Notes: generated by a model not told the origin, from the letters alone. A DNA stretch of 64,000 bases from Pseudomonas entomophila (GCF_018417595.1 NZ_CP070982.1:638501-702500), one strand, 5' to 3'; positions 45,838-57,619 are shown, counted from the first letter of the stretch. Program-made: numbers and translations.

Positions 45838-47115
45838 ATGCGTTCAACTCGCCGGGTCGCGATCCTGGGTGGAAACCGGATCCCTTTCGCCCGCTCCAAT
45901 GGCGCCTATGCCAAGGCCAGCAACCAGGCGATGCTCACCGCCACCCTGGAAGGGCTGATCGAACGCTTCCGCTTGCATGGCCTGTGCCTGGGCGAAGTGG
46001 CCGCAGGCGCGGTGCTCAAGCATTCCCACGACATGAGCCTGACCCGCGAATGCGTGCTCGGCTCGCGGCTGGCGCCGCAGACCCCGGCCTACGACATCCA
46101 GCAGGCCTGTGGCACGGGGCTTGAAGCGGCGTTGCTGGTGGCCAACAAGATCGCCCTTGGGCAGATCGACAGCGGTATCGCCGGCGGTGTCGACACCACC
46201 TCCGACGCGCCGATCGCGGTCAACGAGGGTCTGCGCCAGATCCTGCTGCTGGCCCATCGCGGGCGGAACCTGGGCGAGCGGCTCAAGCCGTTTCTCAAGC
46301 TGCGGCCCAGGCATCTGATCCCGACGTTGCCGCGCAACGGCGAACCGCGTACGGGGTTGTCCATGGGTGAGCACTGCGAGCAGATGGCCCAGGCCTGGCA
46401 CATCGAGCGCGCCGAGCAGGACGAGCTGACCCTGCTCAGCCACCAGAACCTGGCGACGTCCTATGCCGAAGGCTGGCACGACGACCTGCTAACCCCGTAC
46501 CTGGGCCTGGCCCGCGACAACAACTTGCGCCCGGATCTCACGCTCGAACAACTGGCAGCGCTCAAGCCGGTGTTCGACCGCAGTGGCCTGGGCACCCTGA
46601 CCCCAGGCAACTCCACGCCGCTCACCGATGGCGCCTCGCTGGTGCTGCTGGGTAGCGAGCAATGGGCCGAAGAGCACGATCTGGAGGTCATGGCCTACCT
46701 GGTCGATGGCGAGAACGCCGCAGTGGACTTCGTCCATGGCCAGGAGGGGCTGCTGATGGCACCGGTGTACGCGGTGCCGCGCCTGCTGGCGCGCAATGGC
46801 CTGACCCTGCAGGATTTCGACTACTACGAAATCCACGAAGCCTTCGCCGCCCAGGTGCTGTGCACGCTCAAGGCCTGGGAAGATGCCGACTACTGCCGCA
46901 CCCGGCTGGGGCTCGAGGCGCCGCTGGGGGCCATCGACCGCAGCAAGCTCAACGTTCATGGCAGCTCGCTGGCGGCAGGGCATCCGTTCGCCGCGACCGG
47001 GGGGCGGATTCTGGTCAACATGGCCAAGTTGCTGGCCAGGCGGGGCAAGGGGCGCGGGTTGATTTCGATCTGCGCGGCGGGGGGGCAGGGGGTGACGGCG
47101 ATCGTAGAGCGCTGA
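45838..47115 (+). CDS. Acetyl-CoA acetyltransferase (FadI-like thiolase)
   Basis: The 425-residue thiolase has nucleophile C91 (QQACGTGLEAALL), the His of GHPFAATGGR and C412 in ICAAGGQGV, with EIHEAFAAQVL. It resembles FadI-type thiolases that act on 3-oxoacyl-CoA. The ATG at 45838 has CAGGAGG ahead. It stands divergent to the fabG4/maoC pair with about 115 bases between, sharing a promoter region. Confidence 0.92.
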   Translation: MRSTRRVAILGGNRIPFARSNGAYAKASNQAMLTATLEGLIERFRLHGLCLGEVAAGAVLKHSHDMSLTRECVLGSRLAPQTPAYDIQQACGTGLEAALLVANKIALGQIDSGIAGGVDTTSDAPIAVNEGLRQILLLAHRGRNLGERLKPFLKLRPRHLIPTLPRNGEPRTGLSMGEHCEQMAQAWHIERAEQDELTLLSHQNLATSYAEGWHDDLLTPYLGLARDNNLRPDLTLEQLAALKPVFDRSGLGTLTPGNSTPLTDGASLVLLGSEQWAEEHDLEVMAYLVDGENAAVDFVHGQEGLLMAPVYAVPRLLARNGLTLQDFDYYEIHEAFAAQVLCTLKAWEDADYCRTRLGLEAPLGAIDRSKLNVHGSSLAAGHPFAATGGRILVNMAKLLARRGKGRGLISICAAGGQGVTAIVER

Positions 47116-47136
47116 TCGACCAGGGTCCGAGTCGAT

Positions 47137-47206
47137 CCTTTCGCGGGTAAACCCGCTCCCACAGGAGCACCGCTGAACCTGTAGGAGCGGGTTTACCCGC
47201 GAAAGG
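47137..47206. repeat. REP inverted pair (GCGGGTTTACCCGC class)
   Basis: CCTTTCGCGGGTAAACCCGC arm and its inverse at 47180-47206 lie just after the thiolase gene. The core differs from the GCGGCTTCAGCCGC class used elsewhere in the window. Confidence 0.92.
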
Positions 47207-47262
47207 GCCAACGCCGACCGACACCTGTTACGCTTGTCTGGTCAGCGCCACAAGAAGCCCTC

Positions 47263-48042
47263 ATGCCGAGTATCGGACATCCCCGCCCCATTCCCGACCT
47301 GGACCGACTCCCCCGGCCACTCTACGCCCGCGCCGAAAGCCTGGGCGCCGGCTCCTGGACCACCCGTCACCAGCACGATTGGGTGCAGTTCTCCTACGCC
47401 ATCAGCGGCGTGCTCGGCGTCTACACCAGCGACGGCAGCTATTTTGCACCGCCGCAGTGGGGCGTGTGGATTCCCGCCGGCACCGAGCATGAAGTGGTGA
47501 CCTCGATGCAGGCCGAGATGCGCAGCCTGTACGTGCGCCACGATGCCTGTACCTGGGCGCCAGCGGAGTGCCGGGTGCTGGAAGTCACGCCGTTGGCGCG
47601 GGAACTGATCAAGCAGTTCTGCACTTTCGCGGTGGACTATCCGGAGGGGGAGAGCACCGAGGCGCGATTGGTTGCGGTGTTGCTGGACCAGTTGCAGACC
47701 TTGCCGCAGGTGGGGTTTTCCCTGCCGTTGCCCCGTCACCCGGGGTTGCTGGCGTTGTGCAATGGCCTGATCGCCGAACCAGATCAGCCCCAGACCCTGC
47801 AGCAATGGGCGCTGCAGTTGGGCGTCTCGGAGAAGACGTTGATGCGCCTGTTCCAGCGCGAGACGGGCTTGAGTTTTCGCAACTGGCGCCAGCGCATGCG
47901 CCTGCTGTCGTCGCTGGCGCTGCTGGAGGCGGGAGAGAGCGTGACCCAGGCGGCGCTGGGCTGCGGGTATGACTCGACATCGGCATTCATTGCGGCGTTC
48001 AAGCAACTGTTTGGCGCCACCCCCGGAGAGCTCAAGCTCTGA
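47263..48042 (+). CDS. AraC-family transcriptional regulator
   Basis: This 259-residue regulator has an N-terminal cupin-like effector domain (SYAISGVLGVYTSDGSYFAPPQWGVWIPAGTEHEV) and two C-terminal HTHs (LQQWALQLGVSEKTLMRLFQRETGLSFRNWRQRMRL, and VTQAALGCGYDSTSAFIAAFKQLFGATPGE). The effector is unknown. It lies downstream of the thiolase gene across a REP pair and may control the acyl cluster; only position supports that. Confidence 0.92.
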   Translation: MPSIGHPRPIPDLDRLPRPLYARAESLGAGSWTTRHQHDWVQFSYAISGVLGVYTSDGSYFAPPQWGVWIPAGTEHEVVTSMQAEMRSLYVRHDACTWAPAECRVLEVTPLARELIKQFCTFAVDYPEGESTEARLVAVLLDQLQTLPQVGFSLPLPRHPGLLALCNGLIAEPDQPQTLQQWALQLGVSEKTLMRLFQRETGLSFRNWRQRMRLLSSLALLEAGESVTQAALGCGYDSTSAFIAAFKQLFGATPGELKL

Positions 48043-48107
48043 AGCCAGCCCCTGCAGGTCTGTCGCGAATCGACCTTTAGGGGCAGTCTGTTGCGGCGCC
48101 AGGCACC

Positions 48108-50054
48108 TCAGGTCCTGAACCTGCGCACCAAGGCATCCAGTTCGTTGGACAACCCCGCCAAACTCTCGGAATCCTGCCGCGCCGCCTGGGCCAGCTCTGC
48201 CACCAGCTGGGCATCCCCGTGGATCTGGCTGATGTGCCGGTTGATGTCCTCGGCCACCTGGTGCTGCTCCTCGGCGGCGGTGGCGATCTGGGTGTTCATG
48301 TCGCGAATGATGTCCACCGACTCACGGATCTGCCCGAAACTGTCGCGGGCCATACCGATACGGCTGACCGACTGCTGCGACACCTCGATGCTCGCGTGCA
48401 TCTGCTCGGCTACCTGCGCGGTGCGGCTGGCCAGGTTGCCCAGCAGGCCATCGATCTCAGCGGTGGAGTCAGCGGTGCGCTTGGCCAGGGCGCGTACTTC
48501 ATCGGCCACCACCGCAAAGCCACGGCCTTGTTCGCCGGCGCGGGCCGCCTCGATGGCAGCGTTGAGTGCCAGCAGGTTGGTCTGCTCGGCGATCGAACGG
48601 ATGGTACCGAGAATCGACTGGATCGCGTTGCTGTCGCGCTCCAGCTGCTGGATCGACTGTGCCGACTGTTCGATTTCCTGGCTCAGGCGATCAACGCTCT
48701 GTACTGCCGCGTCGATCTGCTGCTGGCCTTCACGGGCCTGCTGCTGGCCGCTGTCGGCCGACATCGCCGCCTGGCTGCAGGAGCGGGCCACTTCGTTGGC
48801 GGTGGCGACCATCTCATGGAACGCGGTGGAGACCATGTCCACGGCTTCGCGCTGGCGTCCGGCGGCCTCTGCCATGTCGCCGGAAACCCGGGTCGAACTG
48901 CTGGAGGTGCTGAGGATCTTGTTGGCCGCCGTACCGATATGCTGGATCAGGCTGCGGATGGCCCCGAGGAACTGGTTGAACCAGCTGGCCAGCTGGGCGG
49001 TTTCGTCGCGGCCACGGATCTCCAGGTTGCGGGTCAGGTCGCCTTCACCTTGGGCGATGCCTTCCAGGCCACTGCTGACGCTGTTGATCGGGCGCACGAT
49101 GAGCTTGGCGAACGCCGCGCCGACAGCCGCGAACACCGCTGCCAGGACCAGCGCGACGGCACCGATCAACCAGGTCAGGCGGGTGGTGGTCTGCATGACC
49201 TCGTCCTGCTGGATCAGGCCGATGAAGGTCCAGCCCAGTTGCTCGTCGGGATAGACGTTGGCCATGAAACGCTCGCCGTTGATCTCGACTTCCGCCAGGC
49301 CCTTGCCGGCCTTGGCCAGGTCGGCGTAACCACCGCCCAGGCTGGCGAGCTGCTTGAAGTTGTGGCTGGCATCGCGCGGGTCGACCATCACGTTGCCGTT
49401 GTGCTCCATCAGGATCAGGTAGCCGCTCTCGCCCAGCTTGATCTGCTTGACGATCTCGGTCAGGCCCTTGAGCGACACGTCGATGTTGACCACCCCGCCC
49501 GGGTTGCCCAGCTGGTTGGCCACCGCGCGCACGGTGCTGACCAGCACTGCGTCGTCACCGGCCCAGTAGTAGGGCGCGGTGCGCAGGGTCTTGCCGGGGT
49601 TGGCCATGGCGGCCTGGTACCAGGGGCGGGTGCGCGGGTCGTAGTTGGCCATCTTCGGGTCGCCGGGCCAGAACGCGTAGCCGCCGTCCTTCAGTCCGTA
49701 GGAGACGTAGGCGTAGTCCGGGTGGCTCTGAGCCAGGCGCGAGAACAGGTCGAACAGCGCCTTGTCCTGCTCGCCGGGCACGATAGTGGCGGCGTCCGCG
49801 CTGATGTGTTTCTTCACGTTGTCGGTTGTGGCGGCCACCAGCGGTTGGGCGGCCAGGTAGTCGACGTTCTGGGTGATGCCCTGGAAGAAGATGTCCATGG
49901 CGTTACCGACCTGGCGGATTTCCCGGCTGCTGTTGTCGAGGAAATCGTCGCGGGCTTCGCCGCGCAGGTTGAGCACCACCAGGGTGGCGACCAGGACGAT
50001 GGGCAGGCCGGCGATCACGGCGAAGGCCCAGGTCAGTTTCTGCTTGATGTTCAT
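48108..50054 (-). CDS. Methyl-accepting chemotaxis protein with dCache sensor
   Basis: The 648-residue chemoreceptor has TM1 near residues 8-30, a dCache_1 periplasmic domain (about 35-275, with [13 protein letters not shown] and [11 protein letters not shown]), TM2 near 280-305, HAMP, and a long signalling hairpin with the tip [35 protein letters not shown]. The R-x-W-Y plus D pattern is that of dCache domains that bind amino acids or amines; the exact ligand is unclear. No C-terminal CheR-binding pentapeptide is seen. Single gene. Confidence 0.94.
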   Translation of the reverse strand: MNIKQKLTWAFAVIAGLPIVLVATLVVLNLRGEARDDFLDNSSREIRQVGNAMDIFFQGITQNVDYLAAQPLVAATTDNVKKHISADAATIVPGEQDKALFDLFSRLAQSHPDYAYVSYGLKDGGYAFWPGDPKMANYDPRTRPWYQAAMANPGKTLRTAPYYWAGDDAVLVSTVRAVANQLGNPGGVVNIDVSLKGLTEIVKQIKLGESGYLILMEHNGNVMVDPRDASHNFKQLASLGGGYADLAKAGKGLAEVEINGERFMANVYPDEQLGWTFIGLIQQDEVMQTTTRLTWLIGAVALVLAAVFAAVGAAFAKLIVRPINSVSSGLEGIAQGEGDLTRNLEIRGRDETAQLASWFNQFLGAIRSLIQHIGTAANKILSTSSSSTRVSGDMAEAAGRQREAVDMVSTAFHEMVATANEVARSCSQAAMSADSGQQQAREGQQQIDAAVQSVDRLSQEIEQSAQSIQQLERDSNAIQSILGTIRSIAEQTNLLALNAAIEAARAGEQGRGFAVVADEVRALAKRTADSTAEIDGLLGNLASRTAQVAEQMHASIEVSQQSVSRIGMARDSFGQIRESVDIIRDMNTQIATAAEEQHQVAEDINRHISQIHGDAQLVAELAQAARQDSESLAGLSNELDALVRRFRT

Positions 50055-50214
50055 CCACGCTCCCAGATTTTTTCTTGTCGATGCTTGAGGCCGGTATCAG
50101 GGCATCGGCACGGTCTGGGTTTCTTGAAGGGGAATGCCAGTATTTATTGGGCGAAAGTCAGGTTTGAGGGGGTATCGGTCGGCGCAAGGCTAATATGGCA
50201 TACCAAATGCCCGT

Positions 50215-50284
50215 TGTAGGAGCCGGCTTTGGCGGCGAGCCATCCACCGCGTCGCTTGGTTCGCCAGCAAGGCTGGCTCCTACA
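50215..50284. repeat. REP inverted pair, one arm diverged
   Basis: TGTAGGAGCCGGCTTTGGCG and the inverse CGCCAGCAAGGCTGGCTCCTACA arm between the chemoreceptor and cueR. The left arm carries several changes relative to the right one. Confidence 0.85.
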
Positions 50285-50293
50285 GGGGCCGGG

Positions 50294-50698
50294 TCAATGG
50301 CAGCAACCGCTGCCATTGGCCAGGTCCTTGAGGATCGGGCAATCCGGCCGGTCATCGCCCTGGCAGTGGCTCACCAGTTCACCCAGGGTATCGCGCAGGC
50401 TCACCAGCTCCTCGATGCGCCGGTTCAATTCATCGATATGTTGCATGGCGAGCGCCTTCACATCGGCACTCGCGCGTTGGCGGTCCTGCCAGAGGGTCAG
50501 CAACTTGGCCACTTCTTCCAGGGAAAACCCCAGGTCACGGGAGCGTTTGATGAATGCCAGGCTGTGCAGGTCTTCCTGCTGGTACAGGCGGTAGCCGCTG
50601 TCGCTGCGCTTGGCCGGGCGCAGCAGGCCGATGGACTCGTAATAGCGGATCATCTTGGCGCTGAGCCCGCTGCGGCGGGCGGCCTGGCCGATGTTCAT
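50294..50698 (-). CDS. cueR: Copper-responsive MerR regulator CueR
   Basis: The 134-residue MerR protein has the [27 protein letters not shown], a dimerisation helix, and metal loop cysteines C112 and C120 ([10 protein letters not shown]), the same numbers as E. coli CueR for Cu(I), followed by GCCH at the end. It bends the promoter to activate copA and copZ. Its ATG overlaps the copA stop (ATGA), so it is made from the copA message and can regulate its own level. Confidence 0.95.
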   Translation of the reverse strand: MNIGQAARRSGLSAKMIRYYESIGLLRPAKRSDSGYRLYQQEDLHSLAFIKRSRDLGFSLEEVAKLLTLWQDRQRASADVKALAMQHIDELNRRIEELVSLRDTLGELVSHCQGDDRPDCPILKDLANGSGCCH

Positions 50699-53094
50699 GG
50701 CGCCTCCTGGTCGATCGTGGTGGGTTTCCAGGTTTTCAGCCACAAGGCATTGCTCACCACGCTGACGCTGGACAGGGCCATGGCCGCCCCGGCCAGTACC
50801 GGGTTGAGGTAGCCCAGGGCCGCCAAAGGGATGCCCACCAGGTTGTAGATGAAGGCCCAGAACAGGTTCTGGCGGATCTTCGCGTAGGTCTTGCGGCTGA
50901 TCTCCAGGGCGGCTGGCACCAGGCGCGGATCGCCGCGCATCAGGGTGATGCCGGCGGCCTGCATGGCCACGTCGGTGCCACCGCCCATGGCGATGCCGAT
51001 ATCGGCGGCGGCCAGGGCCGGGGCATCGTTGATGCCGTCGCCGACCATGGCCACCACGCCGTCCTGCTTGAGCGCGGCAACGGTGGCCGCCTTGTCGGCC
51101 GGCAGCACTTCGGCGTGCACGTCGTCGATGCCCAGGGCATCGGCTACCACCTTGGCGCTGCCACGGTTGTCACCGGTCAGCAGGTGGCTGCTGATGCCAC
51201 GGGCATGCAGCGCCTCGATGGCCTGGCCGGCGCCGGGCTTGAGGCTGTCGCCGAAGGCGAACAGGCCCAGTACTCGAGGCTGGTCGCCACGCTCGATCAG
51301 CCATGACAGGGTGCGGCCTTCTGCTTCCCAGGCGTGGGCGCTGGTCGCCAGCTCGCCGGGTTGGAGCAGGCTTTCATCGAGCAGGCGACGGTTGCCCAGC
51401 GCCAGCTCCCGACCCTCCACCTGGCCGGCGATGCCCCGGCCGGTGAGGGACTGGCTGTCGCTTACCGTCGGTACATCCAGATGCTGTTCAGCGCAGGCGT
51501 CGAGCACGGCCCTGGCCAACGGGTGTTCGCTGCCGCGTTGCAGGGCACCGGCCAAACGCAGCAGTTCGCTGCCATCGCCGTTGCTTGCCTGGCTGTGGAC
51601 AATCCGTGGGCTGCCCGAGGTGAGGGTGCCGGTCTTGTCGAATACCACCCGGTTCACCGCGTGGGCGCGTTCCAGGGCTTCAGCATCCTTGATCAGGATG
51701 CCGTGGCGGGCGGCGACGCCAGTACCGGCCATGATCGCGGCGGGCGTGGCCAGGCCGAGGGCACAAGGGCAGGCGATCACCAGCACGGCCACGGCGTTGA
51801 TCAAGGCGGTTTCCAGCGGCGCACCGGCCAGCCACCAGCCGATCAGGGTGATCAGCGCCAGCACCAGCACCGCAGGGACGAATACCTGGCTGACCCGGTC
51901 GACCAGTTTCTGGATCGGTGCCTTGGCCGCCTGTGCGTCCTCGACCAGGCGAATGATGCGGGCCAGCACAGTCTCGGTGCCCAATGCCTGGGTCTTGACC
52001 AGCAGGCGGCCTTCACCATTGATCGCGCCCCCGGTGACGGTGTCGCCGGGTTGCTTGGGCACCGGCAGGCTCTCGCCGCTGATCAGGGCTTCGTCGGCGT
52101 GGCTGCTGCCTTCGAGCACTTCGCCGTCGACAGGGAAGCGTTCACCGGGCTTGACCAGGACCAGGTCGCCCAAGCGCAGCTGGCTGATCGCGACGTCCTC
52201 CTCGCGGCCCTCGACGACACGCAGAGCCCGCTCGGGGCGCAAGGCTTCCAGGGCGCGGATGGCGCTGGCGGTCTGGCGCTTGGCGCGGCTTTCAAGGTAC
52301 TTGCCCAGCAGCACCAGGGCGATCACCACCGCCGAGGCTTCGAAATACAGGTGCGGCTCCATGCCGGCGTGGGCATTGGCCCATTGGTAGAGGCTCAGGC
52401 CGTAACCTGCGCTGGTGCCGAGGGCCACCAGCAGGTCCATGTTGCCGGCACCCGCGCGCACGGCTTTCCAGGCGGCCACGTAGAAGCGCGCGCCGAGGAT
52501 GAACTGCACGGGCGTGGCGAGCAGGAACTGGGCCCAGGCGGGCAGCATCCAGTGCAGACCGAAGGGTTGCACCAACATAGGCAGCACCAGAGGCAGGGCC
52601 AGCAGCAACGCGGCGCCCACCGCCAGGCGCTCGTTGCGCAGCCGCCGTTTTGCTTGCGTGTGGTCGTCGTGAGCCGTGCGTGGCAGGCTTGCGCTGTAGC
52701 CCGCTTTTTCCACCGCGTTGATCAAGACGCCGTCATCGACCGCCTGCAGTACTTCAAGATGGGCGCGCTCACTGGCCAGGTTGACGCTGACCTGCTCCAC
52801 GCCCGGCAGCTTGCCGAGGGCGCGTTCGACACGGCCGGCGCAGCTGGCGCAGGTCATGCCGCCGATCTGCAGTTCGAGGGTGCGGGTGGGTACGCTGTAA
52901 CCGGCCTCGCGCACCGCGCCGACCAGGGCGGGCAGGCTGTCGGCCGGGGCCTGGACCCGGGCCTGTTCGGTGGCGAGGTTGACGCTGACGTGTTCGGTGC
53001 CTGTGACCTTGCGCAAGGCGCGCTCGACGCGACCGGCGCAACTGGCGCAGGTCATGCCGGCGATCGGCAGGTCGAAGGTGGTGGATGCGGGCAT
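50695..53094 (-). CDS. copA: Cu(I)-exporting P1B-type ATPase
   Basis: The 799-residue pump has two N-terminal heavy-metal domains, each with GMTCASC (cysteines 16/19 and 82/85), eight membrane helices, the CPC motif ([13 protein letters not shown]), the phosphorylation site [12 protein letters not shown]-type loop [10 protein letters not shown] and [22 protein letters not shown]. It exports Cu(I) from cytoplasm to periplasm. AGGAGAG precedes its ATG. It forms an overlapping unit with cueR; in P. putida this pair is known as cueAR. A CueR operator lies 35 bases upstream. Confidence 0.97.
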   Translation of the reverse strand: MPASTTFDLPIAGMTCASCAGRVERALRKVTGTEHVSVNLATEQARVQAPADSLPALVGAVREAGYSVPTRTLELQIGGMTCASCAGRVERALGKLPGVEQVSVNLASERAHLEVLQAVDDGVLINAVEKAGYSASLPRTAHDDHTQAKRRLRNERLAVGAALLLALPLVLPMLVQPFGLHWMLPAWAQFLLATPVQFILGARFYVAAWKAVRAGAGNMDLLVALGTSAGYGLSLYQWANAHAGMEPHLYFEASAVVIALVLLGKYLESRAKRQTASAIRALEALRPERALRVVEGREEDVAISQLRLGDLVLVKPGERFPVDGEVLEGSSHADEALISGESLPVPKQPGDTVTGGAINGEGRLLVKTQALGTETVLARIIRLVEDAQAAKAPIQKLVDRVSQVFVPAVLVLALITLIGWWLAGAPLETALINAVAVLVIACPCALGLATPAAIMAGTGVAARHGILIKDAEALERAHAVNRVVFDKTGTLTSGSPRIVHSQASNGDGSELLRLAGALQRGSEHPLARAVLDACAEQHLDVPTVSDSQSLTGRGIAGQVEGRELALGNRRLLDESLLQPGELATSAHAWEAEGRTLSWLIERGDQPRVLGLFAFGDSLKPGAGQAIEALHARGISSHLLTGDNRGSAKVVADALGIDDVHAEVLPADKAATVAALKQDGVVAMVGDGINDAPALAAADIGIAMGGGTDVAMQAAGITLMRGDPRLVPAALEISRKTYAKIRQNLFWAFIYNLVGIPLAALGYLNPVLAGAAMALSSVSVVSNALWLKTWKPTTIDQEAP

Positions 53095-53128
53095 GGCTCT
53101 CTCCTCCGTGGACTGGCCTCCAGCATCA

Positions 53129-53149
53129 ACCTTGCCATGCGGTCAAGGT
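53129..53149 (-). promoter_or_regulatory. CueR operator of copA
   Basis: ACCTTGCC-ATGC-GGTCAAGGT is the MerR-class dyad characteristic of CueR sites, located in the copA promoter on the strand-symmetric 21 bases before its start. Its last base abuts the stop codon of the small periplasmic gene. Confidence 0.93.
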
Positions 53150-53535
53150 CAATAGCCCAGGTCGGCTCGCTTCAACACCAGGCCATCATGCCCCATGGCA
53201 ATGCGGTACTTGTTGATCTGGCCCGCCTGCAGCGTCAGGCGCGTGCTGCGCTGGTCCTCGACGCCCGGGGCGCAGCCCGGCACCTGCCCAGGCAGCAGGC
53301 GCAGGCGCACATCGACCGGGCCTGGCGGCAGGTTGAACGAAGTCGACTGTTCCTGGAACACGCGGCCGGACAGCTGATCGTTGAGGTAGACGCCGATCTC
53401 GCAGCTGGTGGCCACTTCCAGGCGCTCCCGGGAAATGATCAGCACGCTGTAGTCCGCGTTGCCCTCGGCGCTGGCCGGTGGTACCACGGCCAGCGCACCC
53501 AGCAATCCGGCGAGGGTCAATGCAGCCCTGATCAT
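53149..53535 (-). CDS. Small periplasmic protein upstream of copA
   Basis: The 128-residue product has a cleavable signal (AVVPPASA, cut near residue 23) and a compact beta-rich domain with two cysteines (SCEIGVYLND and PGCAPG) that could form a disulfide. I recognise no family with certainty. It is on the same strand as copA, ending where the CueR operator starts, so readthrough into copA is possible. A copper-related role would be only by position. Confidence 0.7.
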   Translation of the reverse strand: MIRAALTLAGLLGALAVVPPASAEGNADYSVLIISRERLEVATSCEIGVYLNDQLSGRVFQEQSTSFNLPPGPVDVRLRLLPGQVPGCAPGVEDQRSTRLTLQAGQINKYRIAMGHDGLVLKRADLGY

Positions 53536-53625
53536 GATGAATCTCCTGCTTGGCTAAATCGTCAAAGGCGCAGCTTGGCCGAGCCGCGCGCGGATTTCCA
53601 GCCCGGCCGTTTCAGCCAGAACTTG

Positions 53626-53646
53626 ACCTTGCCCCGATGGCAAGGT
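53626..53646 (+). promoter_or_regulatory. CueR operator of copZ
   Basis: ACCTTGCC-CCGAT-GGCAAGGT is a perfect 8-bp-arm dyad 36 bases before the copZ ATG. It is nearly identical to the copA operator. Confidence 0.95.
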
Positions 53647-53681
53647 CGAAACTGCGGCAAACCCTGAAGGAGGCAACCTCG

Positions 53682-53879
53682 ATGCAAGTGTTCAACGTAC
53701 AAGGCATGACCTGCGGCCACTGCGTGAAGGCCGTGACCCGGGCGGTGCAGGAGCAGGACGCGGCGGCGCGGGTGGAGGTGGACCTGGCGGCCCGTCAGGT
53801 CCGTGTGCAGAGCGCGCTGGACGCCGAGCGCATCCTTACCGCGATTCGTGACGAGGGCTACCAGGCCGACGTGGCCTGA
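53682..53879 (+). CDS. copZ: Copper chaperone CopZ
   Basis: This 65-residue HMA-domain protein has the Cu(I) site GMTCGHC and the ferredoxin-like fold typical of CopZ. It shuttles Cu(I) to CopA and CueR. AAGGAGG lies eight bases before the ATG at 53682; the 44-residue extension of the frame contains the operator and is rejected. It is divergent from the copA-side genes. Its last codons lie inside a 19-bp tandem repeat. Confidence 0.95.
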   Translation: MQVFNVQGMTCGHCVKAVTRAVQEQDAAARVEVDLAARQVRVQSALDAERILTAIRDEGYQADVA

Positions 53880-53914
53880 CCGGGTTGACGTGGCCTGACC
53901 GGGTTGACGTGGCC
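53868..53914. repeat. 19-bp tandem direct repeat at the end of copZ
   Basis: GACGTGGCCTGACCGGGTT occurs at 53868-53886 and 53887-53905, followed by nine more bases of a third copy. The first copy contains the copZ stop codon (TGA 53877-53879); in-frame stops also occur in later copies, so length changes would be tolerated. Confidence 0.9.
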
Positions 53915-53933
53915 GGCCGGCTGTGCCGGGCAT

Positions 53934-54045
53934 CGCCAGCAACGCTGGCTCCTAGCGGTATTGCACGGTACCTGTGGGAGCGGGTTTACCCGCGAATGCG
54001 GTAGTGAATTCACCTCCTTATTCGCGGGCAAGCCCGCTCCCACAG
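53934..54045. repeat. REP half plus a full REP pair
   Basis: A half-element (CGCCAGCAACGCTGGCTCCTA, 53934-53954) is followed by a full pair with GTGGGAGCGGGTTTACCCGC at 53973 and its inverse ending at 54045. The region is the intergenic space between copZ and the MFS gene. Confidence 0.9.
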
Positions 54046-54151
54046 GCTCTTGCAGCGCTGGAATAACCCCTCAACTGTTACAAAGGTTTTCATCGTAAGG
54101 CCCCCATGCAGGTAGACTAACGGCACTTGCTTAGCCTGCTATGGATTCCCC

Positions 54152-55333
54152 ATGAACCTGCGAACCTTGCTGATCCTGGGCGCCCTCAGTGCGTTCGGGC
54201 CCTTGGCGATCGACTTCTACCTGCCCGCTTTCCCCGCCATGGCCCATGCCTTCGGCACCGACGAGAAGCATGTGCAGACTACGTTGGCCGCCTATTTTCT
54301 CGGCCTGTCCCTCGGTCAGCTGGCCTATGGCCCGATCGCCGACCGCTTCGGCCGCCGCATCCCGCTGCTGTTCGGCGTCGGCCTGTTCACCTTCGCCTCG
54401 CTGGTTTGCGCCTATGCCCCCAACCTCGACAGCCTGATCCTGGCGCGCTTCGTCCAGGCGCTGGGTGGTTGCGCCGGCATGGTGCTGTCGCGGGCGATCG
54501 TCAGCGACAAATGCGACGCGGTAGCTTCGGCCAAGGTGTTCTCGCAGTTGATGCTGGTGATGGGCCTGGCGCCGATCCTCGCGCCGATGCTTGGTGGCGT
54601 GCTGGTGAACCTGGCCGGCTGGCAATCGATCTTCCTCGCTTTGAGCCTGTTCAGCGCCGTGTGTCTGTTGGCCGTGGCGCTTGGTTTGCCGGAAAGCCTG
54701 CCGGCCTCGGTACCGCGCCAGCCACTGTCCGGCGCCCTGCGCCAGTACCTGCGGCTGTTGGGCGATCGCGTGTTCATCGGCCATGCCTTGACCGGGGGCA
54801 TCGCGATTGCCGGGATGTTTGCCTACATCGCCGGGTCGCCTTTCGTCTTCATCAAGCTCTACGGTGTGCCGGCCGAGCACTATGGCTGGCTGTTCGGCAC
54901 CAATGCCGCTGGGTTCATCCTCATGGCCCAGGTCAACGCACGCCTGTTGTCCAAACGTGGCCCGGCGTTCCTGCTGGCGCGCGCAGTGTGGCTGTACCTG
55001 GCAGCCGCCATGGCGTTGCTGGCGGTAGCGGCGTGGCACCCGGACGCGTTGTGGCCGCTGTTGGTGCCGCTGTTCATTTGCATTGCCAGCCTGGGTTGCA
55101 TTGCCCCCAATGCATCGGCGTGCGCCATGAGCGGGCAGGGCGCGCGCGCCGGCAGCGCCTCGGCACTGATGGGCTGCCTGCAATTCAGTGTCGCCGCTGG
55201 TGCGGCGGCGCTGGTCGGGTTGCTGCATGATGGCAGCGCGGTGCCCATGGCCCTGGTGATCAGCCTGTGCGGCGCACTGGTGGTCAGTGTCGCAATGCTG
55301 ACCCGGCGCTGGCAGTCCAGTCGGCCGGCGTGA
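54152..55333 (+). CDS. Bcr/CflA-family MFS drug-resistance exporter
   Basis: The 393-residue transporter has 12 predicted helices and the Bcr/CflA hallmark TM1 region (LGALSAFGPLAIDFYLPAFPAMA), the MFS loop GPIADRFGRRIPLL and motif C-like QALGGCAGMVLSRAIVSD. It is expected to extrude a drug or a metabolite with H+ antiport. Substrate unknown. Its end overlaps the small opposite-strand gene by 50 bases. Confidence 0.93.
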   Translation: MNLRTLLILGALSAFGPLAIDFYLPAFPAMAHAFGTDEKHVQTTLAAYFLGLSLGQLAYGPIADRFGRRIPLLFGVGLFTFASLVCAYAPNLDSLILARFVQALGGCAGMVLSRAIVSDKCDAVASAKVFSQLMLVMGLAPILAPMLGGVLVNLAGWQSIFLALSLFSAVCLLAVALGLPESLPASVPRQPLSGALRQYLRLLGDRVFIGHALTGGIAIAGMFAYIAGSPFVFIKLYGVPAEHYGWLFGTNAAGFILMAQVNARLLSKRGPAFLLARAVWLYLAAAMALLAVAAWHPDALWPLLVPLFICIASLGCIAPNASACAMSGQGARAGSASALMGCLQFSVAAGAAALVGLLHDGSAVPMALVISLCGALVVSVAMLTRRWQSSRPA

Positions 55334-55481
55334 GTGGGTGTGGCGCCTTCAGGCGGGTTTCCAGCACGGCGACGAATGCCCGCGCTTCGGCTTCGCTGCG
55401 GAAACTCACCACGTGTTGATCGAGCTGGACCTGCCAGGGGCAGTTCGGGTTTCGGTTCGACGCACTGACGACAATCTTCAT
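55284..55481 (-). CDS. Small conserved hypothetical protein
   Basis: This 65-residue protein (MKIVVSASNRNPNCPWQVQL...VSFRSEAEARAFVAVLETRL) has the look of a small alpha/beta domain. GGAGGTG lies seven bases before its ATG, a strong argument that it is real. Its 3' end overlaps the MFS gene by 50 bases on the opposite strand. No function recognised. Confidence 0.65.
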   Translation of the reverse strand: MKIVVSASNRNPNCPWQVQLDQHVVSFRSEAEARAFVAVLETRLKAPHPLTPADWTASAGSALRH

Positions 55482-55879
55482 CGCGATCCACCTCCAGTGA
55501 GCGAAAGCGGATGAAGTTTAGCGCCACTGTGGGCGCCCGGCATGACCGTGGTCAGGACTCAGACTGACGGTCATGGTGGGGAGGTGGCGGGAAGCTTTCT
55601 GTTTTATCCCTGGTATTTGGTGTAGCGACTTGTCGGTCTTGTCGGGCGGCCTGCGTACGGTGGCCGCACCTTGTCAGGCGGTAGCCAAGGTATTCCGGGA
55701 GTATCGGGCACAATGCGCGGGCTGGCACCCTGAAGTTTCAGGCAACGCATGCCGCGCGATACCACGGGAGCGGCCTACTTAACGGGTTGGGCGAGCAGCT
55801 TATACTGCCGCCGCAATCCAGCGCCCCGGGGAGGCCGGTTGTCGCTATCCGACGAGATCATTCAGGGAGCTCCACAGTC
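55482..55879. other. Gene-free interval before the ArsR-like regulator
   Basis: No gene is supported in this 398-bp stretch. It has an imperfect dyad, TGACCGT (55543) with ACGGTCA (55567), without a T-run, and a TATACT element near 55801 within AGCTTATACTGCC, which could be the -10 of the downstream gene. Nothing else specific is seen. Confidence 0.4.
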
Positions 55880-57573
<1,694 letters not shown>

Positions 57574-57619
57574 CTACAGGGCCTGGCCGGGCATTGCGCT
57601 CGGCCAGGCCCTTGATCGG

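Noticed and set aside
53550..53681. Longer CopZ with 44 extra residues
   Set aside because: The extension contains the CueR operator and lacks the HMA start; AAGGAGG precedes the ATG at 53682.
55543..55573. Terminator after the MFS gene
   Set aside because: The TGACCGT/ACGGTCA dyad is imperfect and has no T-run on either strand.
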